Shown here piece after piece: positions 1-8,336 of a stretch of DNA of 64,000 bases. This DNA comes from JANLTP01 sp031363055 (GTDB lineage: Bacteria > Pseudomonadota > Gammaproteobacteria > Burkholderiales > Burkholderiaceae_E): NCBI GenBank assembly GCA_031363055.1, contig JANLTP010000097.1:1-64000 (forward strand), written 5' to 3'. A model generated the notes under the pieces. That model was not told the origin of the DNA, searched no databases, and was given only the letters and a program-made list of their open reading frames with translations. Both the position numbers and the translations under genes were made by a program. Position 1 is the first letter of the stretch. Every line of letters starts with the position of its first letter.

Positions 1-1194
1 GGTGGCATCCGAGCCCGACGTATCGCCCGTGTAGGTGATGATCGCATCGCCATTGGCGGTCACCGCAATCGCCGGCTGCGACTGCTCAAGCAGCCCGACA
101 GGATTGACGCGCGCATCGGCACCACTGACCGCCGTACCCGCTGAGTTGAAGACGCGTAGATAGACGCCATTGCCAGAGCCGTCGAGGCCGTTGTTGGTCC
201 AAGCAACCACGAATCGTCCGCTGCCCTGATCGACCGCGACGACAGGTTGCGAAACGGCGCGAATGGTGTCCGAATTGACCGCGATGTCACCGGTCAGCGC
301 CGTGCCGTCGGCGGCAAAGCGACGCGCCACGATGTTATTCCCACCATTGACCTCACAGACCACCACAAAGCTGCCGTCGGCAAACGTTGCGATCTGATTA
401 CCGCCTCGCGACTCGGGCAGCGCCTGCGTGCCAGCGGTAACGTTGTTGATCCGGACTTCGGCACCCTGCGGAATCACGTTCAAGGTACCGGTCCATTGCT
501 GCTGCGCATCGCCACTGAACGCGAGCCCCGACTCGATCGTACCGGTCTGATGCTCGAGCACCCAGTCACCGCCGAAGGCAGCACTGGCGGTCTTGTCAGT
601 GCTGGCGGCAAGATCGACGCCGGTCAGGCTCGACAAAGCATCCAGTAGTTGCACGCCTGCATTGCTGGCGGCAAGATCACAACCATAGATGAGCAAGTCG
701 CCGCCAGCACGTAACGCTTGACCCCAACCCGCGATGTCGGCGCTGCGCTGGCGTACGACATCAATATCGATCTTGCTTGAACCGAGCTCCAGAACGCCAT
801 CGGCGGCGTGGCCGACCAGATGTACGGTATCCAGATTCCGGTATTGTGCGAGCACTTCGCTGAGCTGATCGACACCATTGCGATCGAAATCGAGTACCAG
901 CCAATCGATGGCTCGCCCCTGCTCGCGCTGGGCGGCCAGATCGGCAACCAGCTCGGGTTTGTCCTGGACCCGCGCGTCGATGACCACGAGCTCGCGCGCG
1001 GCCTGCTGTTGGGTTGCAGCGTTAGCCTGTGGCACGCTTTCGGCTAGGGCAACGGTCTGAACCAGGGCGGTGGGTACCGGGGCGGCCAACAACACCGCCG
1101 GCGCATCGGCTGAATACAGGATACGCGGCTCGAGCACCTCGATCGTTGGTCCGTAGCGCCGGTCAATGCCTCGGCTGGTCGCACTTCTGTCCAT
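1..1194 (-). CDS. DUF4347 domain large surface protein, N-terminal part (runs off left edge)
   Basis: This is an open frame of 398 codons with no stop before the window edge, so the C-terminus is missing. Residues about 21-30 carry the LEPRILYSAD signature typical of the start of DUF4347 proteins. A DUF4347 domain follows at about 65-195, with LVGHAADG near residue 125 and IYGCDLAASN near 168. From about 205 the sequence becomes a repetitive beta-rich region (for example GRFVVAWTNNG). Such proteins are usually very long, exported, calcium-binding or adhesin-like; the function here is unknown. ATG 1194 is the only Met after the in-frame TAA at 1252-1254. GTG 1227 is an alternative, and neither has a strong Shine-Dalgarno. 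Confidence 0.8.
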   Translation of the reverse strand, partial: MDRSATSRGIDRRYGPTIEVLEPRILYSADAPAVLLAAPVPTALVQTVALAESVPQANAATQQQAARELVVIDARVQDKPELVADLAAQREQGRAIDWLVLDFDRNGVDQLSEVLAQYRNLDTVHLVGHAADGVLELGSSKIDIDVVRQRSADIAGWGQALRAGGDLLIYGCDLAASNAGVQLLDALSSLTGVDLAASTDKTASAAFGGDWVLEHQTGTIESGLAFSGDAQQQWTGTLNVIPQGAEVRINNVTAGTQALPESRGGNQIATFADGSFVVVCEVNGGNNIVARRFAADGTALTGDIAVNSDTIRAVSQPVVAVDQGSGRFVVAWTNNGLDGSGNGVYLRVFNSAGTAVSGADARVNPVGLLEQSQPAIAVTANGDAIITYTGDTSGSDAT

Positions 1195-1333
1195 ACTGCC
1201 AGTGTCGGCATGTGCGGCGGCGGCCACGAGCGTCGACCGACAGCCGTCGGCTTAGTCGGAGTGCACGGTCAATGCGCGCGCTCGTACGGCGTGAGTTCTA
1301 CCCGATCAACCGGACCAGGATGATGAAAATTAA

Positions 1334-2212
1334 TTAAAGTGAGGCGAAGAACTCGGCTATTTCAAAGCTCGCCGCGTCGGGCTTTTCATAGTGGACGAAG
1401 TGGCCAGCTCCGGGTGCTACCGTAGCCCGGACGTTCGTGAAAAACTCCGGTAACCGATCCGCCCATTCGGCTTTTACGATGGGATCTTCCGCGCCCCAGA
1501 AGACGCGGGTAGGTACCTGGATCGGCGGCGCAGGTGGCGTTCTACCTTCGATCGCCGCCATGCGTACTTGATGGGCGCTGAGATACCAGTTGAATCCACC
1601 CTGAATGTTTCCTGGAATCATGAAGTTGTCAACCCAAGTCTCCAGCTCGGCATCAAAGGTGTGCTCGTCGCAGGCCCAATGGCGAAGGAATGCGCCAAAG
1701 TAGGTGCGACAAGTGTCGCGCGATGCGCCCACGAGTTGCGCTGCCCACGGCATTTGATGAAATGCCTGGTACCACGTCTCCAGAACGTGACTCGGAGCGA
1801 GCCAGCGCGAGCCAATTCCTGGATAAGGCACATTAAAGAAAAAGAGACCTGAAAGGCGCCCGGGTGCCTTTTGCGCAATGACTTGCGCCACATAGGCACC
1901 GACATCATGGGACACCAGGCCGAAACGTTCGATGTTGAGCGCATCGGCAAGATCAAGAATGTCGGCGGCGAGCACGTCGGGCCCAGCCTCGGCCGAGGGG
2001 CCCGATCCAAACTTTTGCGACGCGCCAAAACCTCTGAAGTCGGGCGCAAATAATTCGAACCTGTCGCTCAACCTGTTGATCACGCGACGCCATACGTGCG
2101 ACCACTCCGGCCATCCGTGTAGCAAGAGGACGCGCTCGCCTTCACCCGAGTGCAGAAAGTGTGTCTCCATGCGACGGGTGCGAATCGTTCGAGAGTTGAT
2201 GTTGTTGTTCAT
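1334..2212 (-). CDS. Alpha/beta hydrolase, epoxide hydrolase/dehalogenase-like
   Basis: An alpha/beta-hydrolase of about 292 residues. The oxyanion-hole motif HGWPEW lies near residue 32 and the nucleophile elbow reads SHDVGA, so the nucleophile is Asp as in epoxide hydrolases and haloalkane or fluoroacetate dehalogenases, not Ser. A WGAEDP segment could supply the acid, and GHFVHYEKP near the C-terminus holds the catalytic His. The substrate cannot be told from sequence. The gene follows the GntR gene directly: an in-frame TTG at 2221 overlaps that stop codon, ATG 2212 is the first Met and ATG about 2170 is also possible. The pair looks cotranscribed, suggesting the GntR protein controls it. 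Confidence 0.82.
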   Translation of the reverse strand: MNNNINSRTIRTRRMETHFLHSGEGERVLLLHGWPEWSHVWRRVINRLSDRFELFAPDFRGFGASQKFGSGPSAEAGPDVLAADILDLADALNIERFGLVSHDVGAYVAQVIAQKAPGRLSGLFFFNVPYPGIGSRWLAPSHVLETWYQAFHQMPWAAQLVGASRDTCRTYFGAFLRHWACDEHTFDAELETWVDNFMIPGNIQGGFNWYLSAHQVRMAAIEGRTPPAPPIQVPTRVFWGAEDPIVKAEWADRLPEFFTNVRATVAPGAGHFVHYEKPDAASFEIAEFFASL

Positions 2213-2217
2213 ACCCT

Positions 2218-2892
2218 TCAACGCTTGCGGCTCGCGTCGCCACGCAGCCGCGCTATCATGTAGCTTGCGGCTTGGTTAATGTGCTTGCGCGCCAGCATTT
2301 CGGCGCTTGCCGCATCGCCGGCGATGATCGCATCCAGGATCTGCGCATGCTGGTCCCAGATGTCGCGCGGCGTCTGGTCGCGCATCAACACTTCGCCCAT
2401 CACGCGCTGGGTGTAGGTCAGATGCGCGGCCATGGCTGGCGCCATCAGCGGATTTCCCGACCACGCATAGATGAACTCGTGGAAGCGCATGTCGGCCGCA
2501 ATCATGTCCGGTACGGAGCCGCTTGCCACAGCATGGCGGCCGGCCTCGATCAGCGCCGGTCCCTGTTGCGCGGCGCGCTCGACGCTCATATTGGCCGCGC
2601 AGCGGCAGGCTAGGCCTTCGATCACGGCCCTCATATCGTAAATGTACCCAACGTGGTCAGGGTCCAGCGGCGCGACGATCAGACCACGTCCCGGCGCATC
2701 GCGCAGCATGCCCTGATTGCGCAGAAGTAGCAGGGCTTGCTGCACCGGCTGACGCGATACGCCGAGCGCCTGCGCGATCTGTTCCTGGATGACGCGTTCA
2801 CCTGGAGCGAGTTGCCCCGACGCGATCTCAGAAAGGATGGCGCTGTGAACTTGTTCGACGAGATTGGGCTGGATCGCGAGGGTCTTCATCAT
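2218..2892 (-). CDS. GntR-family (FadR/FCD subfamily) transcriptional regulator
   Basis: About 224 residues. The N-terminal winged helix-turn-helix contains GERVIQEQIAQALGVSRQPV and a wing ending in GRGLIVAPL. The C-terminal FCD ligand-binding domain begins around DMRAVIEGLACR and has metal-site-like Asp/His positions (for example MRFHEFIYAWSGN). FCD regulators usually repress neighbouring catabolic genes and respond to a carboxylate. Two adjacent Met codons (2892, 2889) are the likely starts; a GTG at 2916 is less likely. It is divergent from the broken SDR/peroxidase operon and upstream of the hydrolase, with paired palindromes in the 200-bp gap. Confidence 0.87.
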   Translation of the reverse strand: MMKTLAIQPNLVEQVHSAILSEIASGQLAPGERVIQEQIAQALGVSRQPVQQALLLLRNQGMLRDAPGRGLIVAPLDPDHVGYIYDMRAVIEGLACRCAANMSVERAAQQGPALIEAGRHAVASGSVPDMIAADMRFHEFIYAWSGNPLMAPAMAAHLTYTQRVMGEVLMRDQTPRDIWDQHAQILDAIIAGDAASAEMLARKHINQAASYMIARLRGDASRKR

Positions 2893-2962
2893 TGGGTGCA
2901 ATAGGGACGTATCCACCCGTCGGCGGCACGCAGTGGCAAGTGTAGGCGTCCTCCGAACGGTC

Positions 2963-3026
2963 GAATTCCGAATTCGTCGAGCTGGTCACTAGGGAAAACC
3001 CGTATTGCACTCTGAATTCAGAATTC
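2963..3026. promoter_or_regulatory. Pair of GAATTCnGAATTC palindromes, candidate GntR operators
   Basis: Positions 2963-2975 and 3014-3026 each hold the 13-bp dyad GAATTC-n-GAATTC (central base C and A respectively). The starts are 51 bp apart, close to five helical turns. They sit between the divergent GntR gene and the SDR/peroxidase genes, where an autoregulated FCD repressor would bind. The sequence match is exact; the binding role is inferred. Confidence 0.5.
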
Positions 3027-3101
3027 TAAACTGGCACTGGCCGTTCGTGTTGACGCAATAACAACGATCGTCGACGGTATGCATGCTCTCGAAATAAGCA
3101 C

Positions 3102-3681
3102 ATGAATAGCCTTTTGCTCGATCGTACAGTCATCGTAACCGGCGCCGCCACCGGCATCGGGCAGGCCTTTGCCGTCGGCTGCGCCGCTGCGGGCGCCAGC
3201 GTCGTGGTCGCCGATATGAACCCGTGCGACGAGACGCTGGCCATTATCGAGCGTGCCGGCAGCAAGGCACTCGCGATTCAGACCGACGTGAGCGACGACG
3301 CCTCAGCGCAGCGCATGGCTGAACAAGCCCTGGCACGCTTCGGCCGCATCGACGGGCTGGTCAATAACGCGGCCTATTTCCGCGAGGTCAGGCTGACCGA
3401 GTTCGAGCAGCTCGACCCCGCGCAGGGGGACCGCCTCTTCGCGGTCAACGTCAAGGGCGTGTGGCTGTGCAGCAAGTCGGTGATGCCGGCGATGCGCTTG
3501 CAGGGCTGCGGAAGCATCGTCAACATCGCCTCGGTGGTGGCTGTGGCCGGACAGCCGGGCTATCTGCACTACGTGGCCAGCAAGGGCGCAGTGCTCGCGA
3601 TGACTAAAGGGCTGGCTAAAGAGGTCGGCTTTTGTGTCCGGGCAGACGATCGTCGTCGACGGCGGCCACATCATGTACTAA
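3102..3681 (+). pseudogene. Short-chain dehydrogenase/reductase with internal deletion and frameshift
   Basis: The N-terminal about 177 residues are a good SDR: cofactor motif TGAATGIG near residue 14, NNAAY, and the active-site pair in HYVASKGAV (Tyr-x-x-x-Lys). Just after GLAKEVG the frame breaks. The normal SDR C-terminus (SGQTIVVDGG then HIMY and TAA at 3679-3681) continues in another frame. Roughly 65-75 residues expected between these points, including the RVN.IAPG region, are absent. The undisturbed frame would instead run to 3704 with an Arg-rich tail. The deletion removes substrate-binding structure, so the product is unlikely to be active. It lies 20 bp upstream of the peroxidase gene. 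Confidence 0.8.
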
Positions 3682-3700
3682 CGACAAGGAAAAGCAGATC

Positions 3701-4753
3701 ATGAAAACCAAATCAATGCAGATCATCGGCGCCCTGCTGCTGTTGGCTGCTTGTGCTTCCATCACGACGAACGAAGACGCGCAGTTACTGGTACGCGCGC
3801 AGCAGCACTTCAAGCCGCTGCCGGCCGATGCCGGCAGCGCACAGCGTCCGCTCAGCGCGCAACGCATCGCCCTCGGACGTGCACTGTTCTTCGAACCGCG
3901 GCTCTCGGTCGATGACAGGATTAGTTGCGCGACCTGCCATCAGCCATCGTTCTACGGTGCCGAGCCACTCGCCGTGTCGATTGGACCGGCCGGAAAAGTG
4001 CTGCCACGCAACTCGCCGACGGTGTTCAACACCGCATTGCAGTTCGCGCAGCATTACGGCGGCAATCGCTCCGATGTCGAAGATCAGGCCGTGAAGTCGC
4101 TGCTCAGCCCGTTCGCCTACGCCCAGAAGGACTATGCCGCAGCCGAGGCAAAGTTGCGCGCCCTGCCCGGGTACCGCGCGATGTTCGAGCGGGCATTCCC
4201 CGGCCAGGCCGAGCCGGTGACCGTGGCCAACCTGGGCGTGGCGATCGGCGCCTTCGAGCGTGTGCTGATCACGCCCGCGCCGTTCGACCGGTATCTGTCC
4301 GGCGACGACCGAGCGCTTGACGCGCAAGCCAAGCGCGGGCTCGACAAGTTCATGTCGTTCGGCTGCGCCGGCTGCCACAACGGCGCCACCATCGGTGGCC
4401 AGACCTACCAGAAATTCGGCGTCACGCAGGACTACTGGCTCGCCACCGGAAGCAAGCCGAATGACGTGCACAAGAGCATCGACAAGGGCCGCTTTCAAGA
4501 CACCAGGAACGAAGCCGACAGCTTCATGTTCAAGGTGGCGCCACTGCGCAACGTGGCGGTGACACCGCCCTATTTCCACGACGGCTCAGTGGCCAAGCTC
4601 GACGATGCAGTACGTGTCATGGGCCGGCTGCAACTCGGGCGCCAAATCGGCGACGCCGACGTAGCCGACATCGTCGCGTTCCTCGAAAGCCTGACCGGCG
4701 AAGTGCCGGCGCTGTTTGCCACCCCGCCGGTTCTGCCGGTGGCCGCGCGCTGA
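3701..4753 (+). CDS. Di-haem cytochrome c peroxidase-like lipoprotein
   Basis: About 350 residues of the bacterial cytochrome c peroxidase/MauG family. The first residues form a lipoprotein signal (LLLLAACAS, lipid Cys in LAAC), so the protein is exported and probably membrane-anchored. Two c-type haem sites are visible, CATCH near residue 80 and CAGCH near 225, with the family segment PTVFNTALQ between them. Family members reduce peroxide with electrons from small cytochromes or oxidise a substrate at the second haem. ATG 3701 has an AAGGAAA-type Shine-Dalgarno. It is the only intact enzyme gene in a cluster of broken ones (3102-5337). Confidence 0.9.
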   Translation: MKTKSMQIIGALLLLAACASITTNEDAQLLVRAQQHFKPLPADAGSAQRPLSAQRIALGRALFFEPRLSVDDRISCATCHQPSFYGAEPLAVSIGPAGKVLPRNSPTVFNTALQFAQHYGGNRSDVEDQAVKSLLSPFAYAQKDYAAAEAKLRALPGYRAMFERAFPGQAEPVTVANLGVAIGAFERVLITPAPFDRYLSGDDRALDAQAKRGLDKFMSFGCAGCHNGATIGGQTYQKFGVTQDYWLATGSKPNDVHKSIDKGRFQDTRNEADSFMFKVAPLRNVAVTPPYFHDGSVAKLDDAVRVMGRLQLGRQIGDADVADIVAFLESLTGEVPALFATPPVLPVAAR

Positions 4754-4791
4754 AGTCGCAAGTTTTCCCACGTCAACACAGGAGTCCTCTC

Positions 4792-5082
4792 GTGCCGCAG
4801 CTTGCCGACGGCCGCAAGTTCATCTTCGGCGATGCGCCGAGAGCCGCCGCACGCGACGCGAGCCCGGCACCGGTGACGCACCTGCGCCCCGACGGCGACC
4901 CCACCGGGCTGCGCGCCGGTACGACGGTCACGGTAACTCCGGACGACAACGCACGCGTGCCGGTCATGGGTACGCCGGTCGCGGCGAGCGACAGCGAGGT
5001 CGTGATCCACCGCAAGGACGCGCAGGCCGGCGACCTGCACCTGCACTTCCCGCGACTCGGCTTCGACGTCCTTCCCGCTTGA
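4792..5082 (+). CDS. Small protein, possible C-terminal remnant of a larger enzyme
   Basis: A frame of 96 residues starting at GTG 4792, 12 nt after a good AGGAG. The sequence is rich in short beta-type segments (LRAGTTVTVTPDD, SEVVIHRKDA) and ends with LHLHFPRLGFDVLPA. From memory this resembles the C-terminal extension of some glutathione-S-transferase-like proteins, but I cannot confirm that. A following fragment is clearly a remnant of another family, so this may also be a leftover domain rather than a functional small gene. No catalytic motif is recognisable. Confidence 0.45.
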   Translation: MPQLADGRKFIFGDAPRAAARDASPAPVTHLRPDGDPTGLRAGTTVTVTPDDNARVPVMGTPVAASDSEVVIHRKDAQAGDLHLHFPRLGFDVLPA

Positions 5083-5163
5083 TCCTCAACTACTTCATCG
5101 CGCTCCTCAATCAAAACGGCACTGCCTGACTACCGGTTTTCACAACTCGGAGAACAACACGAT

Positions 5164-5337
5164 ATGAACTTGCTCAGCTTGAAGGGCGGCGACGGCGTGA
5201 CCGAGGAGTTGACCGCCTACTCCGGCGGGGGCCACTCGATGAGCTACAAGATCCTCGAGTCACCGCTGCCGGTGGTCGGCTACCGATCAACGCTCGCGGT
5301 CAGGCTCGGCAAGTCGGGCGGCTCGATCGTCGAGTGA
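5164..5337 (+). pseudogene. SRPBCC (START/Bet v 1-like) protein fragment
   Basis: A frame of 57 residues (ATG 5164 to TGA 5335-5337). LTAYSGGGHSMSYKILESPL and the following VVGYRSTLAVR match the middle strands of SRPBCC proteins of about 150 residues. The normal N-terminal helix and strands and the long C-terminal helix are missing, so only the core third remains. It closes the run of damaged genes that starts with the SDR at 3102. Whether the fragment is translated is unknown. Confidence 0.6.
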
Positions 5338-5343
5338 CGAGAT

Positions 5344-5640
5344 TCAGCGCCCGCCGCGCCCCAGCCAGGAAATCGCCAGGTCAGAACAAGGTTGAGCGCG
5401 GCAAGCGAGCGTCTTGCCAGCGGCCGCCTGTTCGGCGCTCAGGCTGCCGTCCGAACGTGGCAACATCGACACTTTGCCGGCGGCCAATTGCGACACGCAA
5501 ACGCCGCAGTTGCCGCTGGCGCAGCCGTACGGATAGTCGATACCCGCCGCTATCGCCGCTTGCAAAACCGTCTGCGTAGCGGCGCATGAAACGGTCGCGC
5601 CGGTGTTGCCGATCTTGACCTTGTACAAGGCTTTGCTCAC
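5344..5640 (-). CDS. 2Fe-2S plant-type ferredoxin
   Basis: A 98-residue protein with the plant-type [2Fe-2S] ligand pattern CASGNCGVC (Cys-x4-Cys-x2-Cys) near residues 40-48 and the fourth Cys in LACRAQP near 80. It has no signal peptide and should act as a cytoplasmic one-electron carrier. Its ATG overlaps the stop of the upstream thiol-dioxygenase-like gene by 4 nt (ATGA), so the two are translationally coupled. No reductase gene is adjacent. Confidence 0.9.
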   Translation of the reverse strand: MSKALYKVKIGNTGATVSCAATQTVLQAAIAAGIDYPYGCASGNCGVCVSQLAAGKVSMLPRSDGSLSAEQAAAGKTLACRAQPCSDLAISWLGRGGR

Positions 5641-6278
5641 GCCGCATTCAGCCCGCGCCGCGACGGCATTTTGCGCACCGATGAGAACTCTGGGTGGTAC
5701 CAGGTGACCGACGGAAAACGCTCGAACGCGCGGCCATACAGGGCCAACGTGACCGACGCTTGGTCGCCGACCACTTCCTGGCTGTGAATGTCGTGATCAC
5801 TCATTGCGAAGCCGTGACCCGGTTGCAACAGCACCTCACCGATGCGTTCAATGGTTGCGTAACCGGACTTCGAGCCGTCGTCGGTGCGGCGCCACATCAT
5901 ATTGCGTTCCTGACCGGCAATCGCAGCGCTGATGCACCAGATACCGTGCGAATGCGGTTTCGACATCTTGCCCGGCAGACCAATGAGCAGATGCAGCGCC
6001 AGACCATCGTTTTCCTCGATCGCCAGCGGATGAAACCGCGCTTGCGCCACCGGCATCGCGAAGTCGCTCAGCGCGAACAGCTCGCCCTTCGCAGCCAGCC
6101 TGGTCAGCTTCAGTTTCAGCGCATGCAAGGCCGATGGTGTGCTGCCCTCCTCGTCAAGAACCTGGTGGGCCTGGCGCATGAAGCTCAGGCACGCGGCCTT
6201 GCGTTTGGCGGCCGCGGTGGAGACGGTTATGCTTGCGGCGTTCGTGGCGTTCGTGGCGTTCTTTGTCTTCACTAACAT
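5637..6278 (-). CDS. Cysteine-dioxygenase-like cupin protein
   Basis: About 213 residues. The metal-binding cupin motif is PHSHGIW near residue 115 and a third His candidate lies in SDHDIHS near 175, matching the three-His iron site of cysteine and 3-mercaptopropionate dioxygenases. The family oxidises a thiol to a sulfinate with O2; the substrate here is unknown. ATG 6278 is chosen because AAGGAAG lies 5 nt upstream; the open frame continues further but is not family-like. The N-terminus encodes a short NATNATNA repeat. It is coupled to the ferredoxin gene by a 4-nt overlap. Confidence 0.78.
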   Translation of the reverse strand: MLVKTKNATNATNAASITVSTAAAKRKAACLSFMRQAHQVLDEEGSTPSALHALKLKLTRLAAKGELFALSDFAMPVAQARFHPLAIEENDGLALHLLIGLPGKMSKPHSHGIWCISAAIAGQERNMMWRRTDDGSKSGYATIERIGEVLLQPGHGFAMSDHDIHSQEVVGDQASVTLALYGRAFERFPSVTWYHPEFSSVRKMPSRRGLNAA

Positions 6279-6464
6279 GGTAGCTTCCTTGGCTATGCGG
6301 TTGCGAGACTCAACCCTATTTGCATACTTTCGCATTGTCAAACCGTTACGAGCGATCCGCCCAACGGAGATGAAATTCGGCGGTTGGATCGATCGCCTAA
6401 GCCGCAAATCTCATCGTCCAATCACTGAGTTCGTACGAATTCCGAGCGTTGCTTGGATCTCGCG

Positions 6465-7154
6465 ATGAATTCCCTGACCTTTTATGGTGAACCCAGCAGC
6501 TTGGAATTTCCGGCGCTTTGTCCGAATTGTGGGCGTAAGGCCCAGCGATTCATCAGCTATTCGAAGGCGTTCTGTCGTGAATCAGATCTGGACACCTACG
6601 TGGTGTCAACGGTCAAGGTACCGTTTTGCGACGACTGCGTTGCACAGCACGATCGGCAGTTCCGAGCACCAGGCCTGCTCGCAAACCTGGCGTCGTGTTT
6701 TGGCAATTCCGACATGATCGCGACGGTGTTCTACGGCGTCGCCTTCGCATTTGTCGCGCAGTTGGCCGTGGCCAGCCTATTGAGGGGCCGCTGGTCGCAT
6801 TTCGGGATCGAACTTCTCATTGCCGGACTGTTTGGATGGATCGCTTGGTCACAAGGGCGTCGTTGCTGGCGTGAAACCGAATATCTGCGCATCGCGCCCC
6901 TGACCGAGATCACCGAGGCGTTTGATTTTGGCGACCATCATATCGGCGCGTTCGAGGCTGATCGCTTCACTTGTACGATCCGCAACGCCGATTTTGCACG
7001 CGAGTTCGCAGCATTGAATCGCTCTCGTGAATGGTCACAAAACAGCCCGCGCGCAGAAAATGATCGGCGCCAGTCGAATCGGAAAATCTGGATGTTTGGC
7101 GCGTTGATGCTGGCTATTGCCCTGATATTGCATTTACTCGGCTGGGGCGAGTAG
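6465..7154 (+). CDS. Membrane protein with N-terminal zinc ribbon, unknown function
   Basis: About 229 residues with no family I recognise. Near the N-terminus CPNCGR and, about 40 residues on, CDDC make a four-Cys zinc-ribbon-like site. Two hydrophobic segments follow at about 90-140 (FYGVAFAFVAQLAVASLL and IELLIAGLFGWIAW), and a third at the C-terminus (MFGALMLAIALILHLLGW). The middle part (about 150-200) is soluble. ATG 6465 is preferred over an upstream TTG at 6453. It stands alone between the dioxygenase operon and the HEXXH gene. Confidence 0.6.
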   Translation: MNSLTFYGEPSSLEFPALCPNCGRKAQRFISYSKAFCRESDLDTYVVSTVKVPFCDDCVAQHDRQFRAPGLLANLASCFGNSDMIATVFYGVAFAFVAQLAVASLLRGRWSHFGIELLIAGLFGWIAWSQGRRCWRETEYLRIAPLTEITEAFDFGDHHIGAFEADRFTCTIRNADFAREFAALNRSREWSQNSPRAENDRRQSNRKIWMFGALMLAIALILHLLGWGE

Positions 7155-7307
7155 CCATACAAGGCCCTTCCCGGTTACCTCCGGGCGTGTACTCATTCTT
7201 GGCCTATTCCAAAGCTTTTTTTCAGGTCTGCTGCTCGCTGTAAAAAGAGGTTGATATTTAAGACCGTATCAACGACCATCAGTCGAGAACATCCGCAGAG
7301 GTCACTT

Positions 7308-8315
7308 ATGTCGCTACGATCCAGACTCTTCAACGGCGATCCGCGACTGGAAGCCTGCCGGCTGCAGGACTCGGCACATATTGCGCCGGGCGCTGTAGGG
7401 GACCATGTTGGCAAGATTCACCAGGCGCTGCTCTTACTAAATGACGCGAGCATCGGTAGCGCGGAGTTACTCGCAAAATCCTACGGCATAGTAACCGCCC
7501 GTGCAGTGCTCGACTACAAGACGAAGCGGCATATCATCAATACTTCGTACCAGACTCGTCCGGATAACGTCGTCGGCAAAATGACGATAACGGCCTTGGA
7601 CGAAGAAATGGCATTTGCGGAGAGCCGTGGTGGCGGTCGACCGCAATGCGTCGATCAGATCGGCGGAACGTCAGGTAACGCGGGAGAAGCTGTCAACCTG
7701 TTTTTACGGCCACAAGCCTTACGGCCACAAGCGTTTGCGACAAATGCCAAGCGCCAGCTCACCGGCGATGCATTGCCGCCCAAAGCGCTGAGCATCAAAT
7801 GGCAACGCACCTCTGCCGTCGGGGCGAGTCAAAATGACAACCTGTTCAGATTGTTGGTCGGGCGTGCGGGCGAGCTGGTAGTGCAATTCGGTATGCTGAT
7901 CGTTCACAATGGCGATGCCTCGTCGCTGACGATTCCCTATCCGCATGTGGTCCAGGTCGATCATACCGACGCCCTGATACTGCGTAAAGCGGCCAACAAG
8001 GTTATGCCTGCCGCATCCAAGGTTCTGCAGGTCATCGTTTGTCCATTCCCGGATGGCGATCCGGCCTTCGGATTCACGTCGGGAGGCGGCATTGATCCGT
8101 TCCAGGCGCAATTCCCCAACTACATTCTCATCAACGCCAAGAAATCTCGTGATGACAGGGGCACCCTGCTGCACGAGATGATCCACGCCGCCACCAATTT
8201 GCCCGAGTCGTCACATGACCAACTCAAACAGAGCGTATTCTCAATCGAGACCAACCGAACCGTGCTTAGACCCGAGCATGCCAAGGCGCTTAACGATTCA
8301 TTCTTCGCAGCTTAG
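7308..8315 (+). CDS. Putative zinc-metallopeptidase-like protein (HEXXH), unknown family
   Basis: About 335 residues. Residues about 20-95 (GDHVGKIHQALLLLN ... VVGKMTITALDEEM) resemble a peptidoglycan-binding-type helical repeat. Near the C-terminus GTLLHEMIHAATN contains an HEXXH zinc motif, 30-50 residues before the end. No signal peptide is evident at ATG 7308. A short tandem duplication encodes LRPQALRPQA around residue 140. The combination suggests a cargo-like or secreted peptidase, but no close family is recognised and activity is inferred from the motif alone. Confidence 0.6.
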   Translation: MSLRSRLFNGDPRLEACRLQDSAHIAPGAVGDHVGKIHQALLLLNDASIGSAELLAKSYGIVTARAVLDYKTKRHIINTSYQTRPDNVVGKMTITALDEEMAFAESRGGGRPQCVDQIGGTSGNAGEAVNLFLRPQALRPQAFATNAKRQLTGDALPPKALSIKWQRTSAVGASQNDNLFRLLVGRAGELVVQFGMLIVHNGDASSLTIPYPHVVQVDHTDALILRKAANKVMPAASKVLQVIVCPFPDGDPAFGFTSGGGIDPFQAQFPNYILINAKKSRDDRGTLLHEMIHAATNLPESSHDQLKQSVFSIETNRTVLRPEHAKALNDSFFAA

Positions 8316-8336
8316 TCTGGGTCGTTACCAAGCGGT

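Noticed and set aside
3785..4579. Long open frame on the minus strand opposite the peroxidase gene
   Set aside because: It is a GC-rich antisense shadow with no start signal or domain; the plus-strand frame has both haem motifs.
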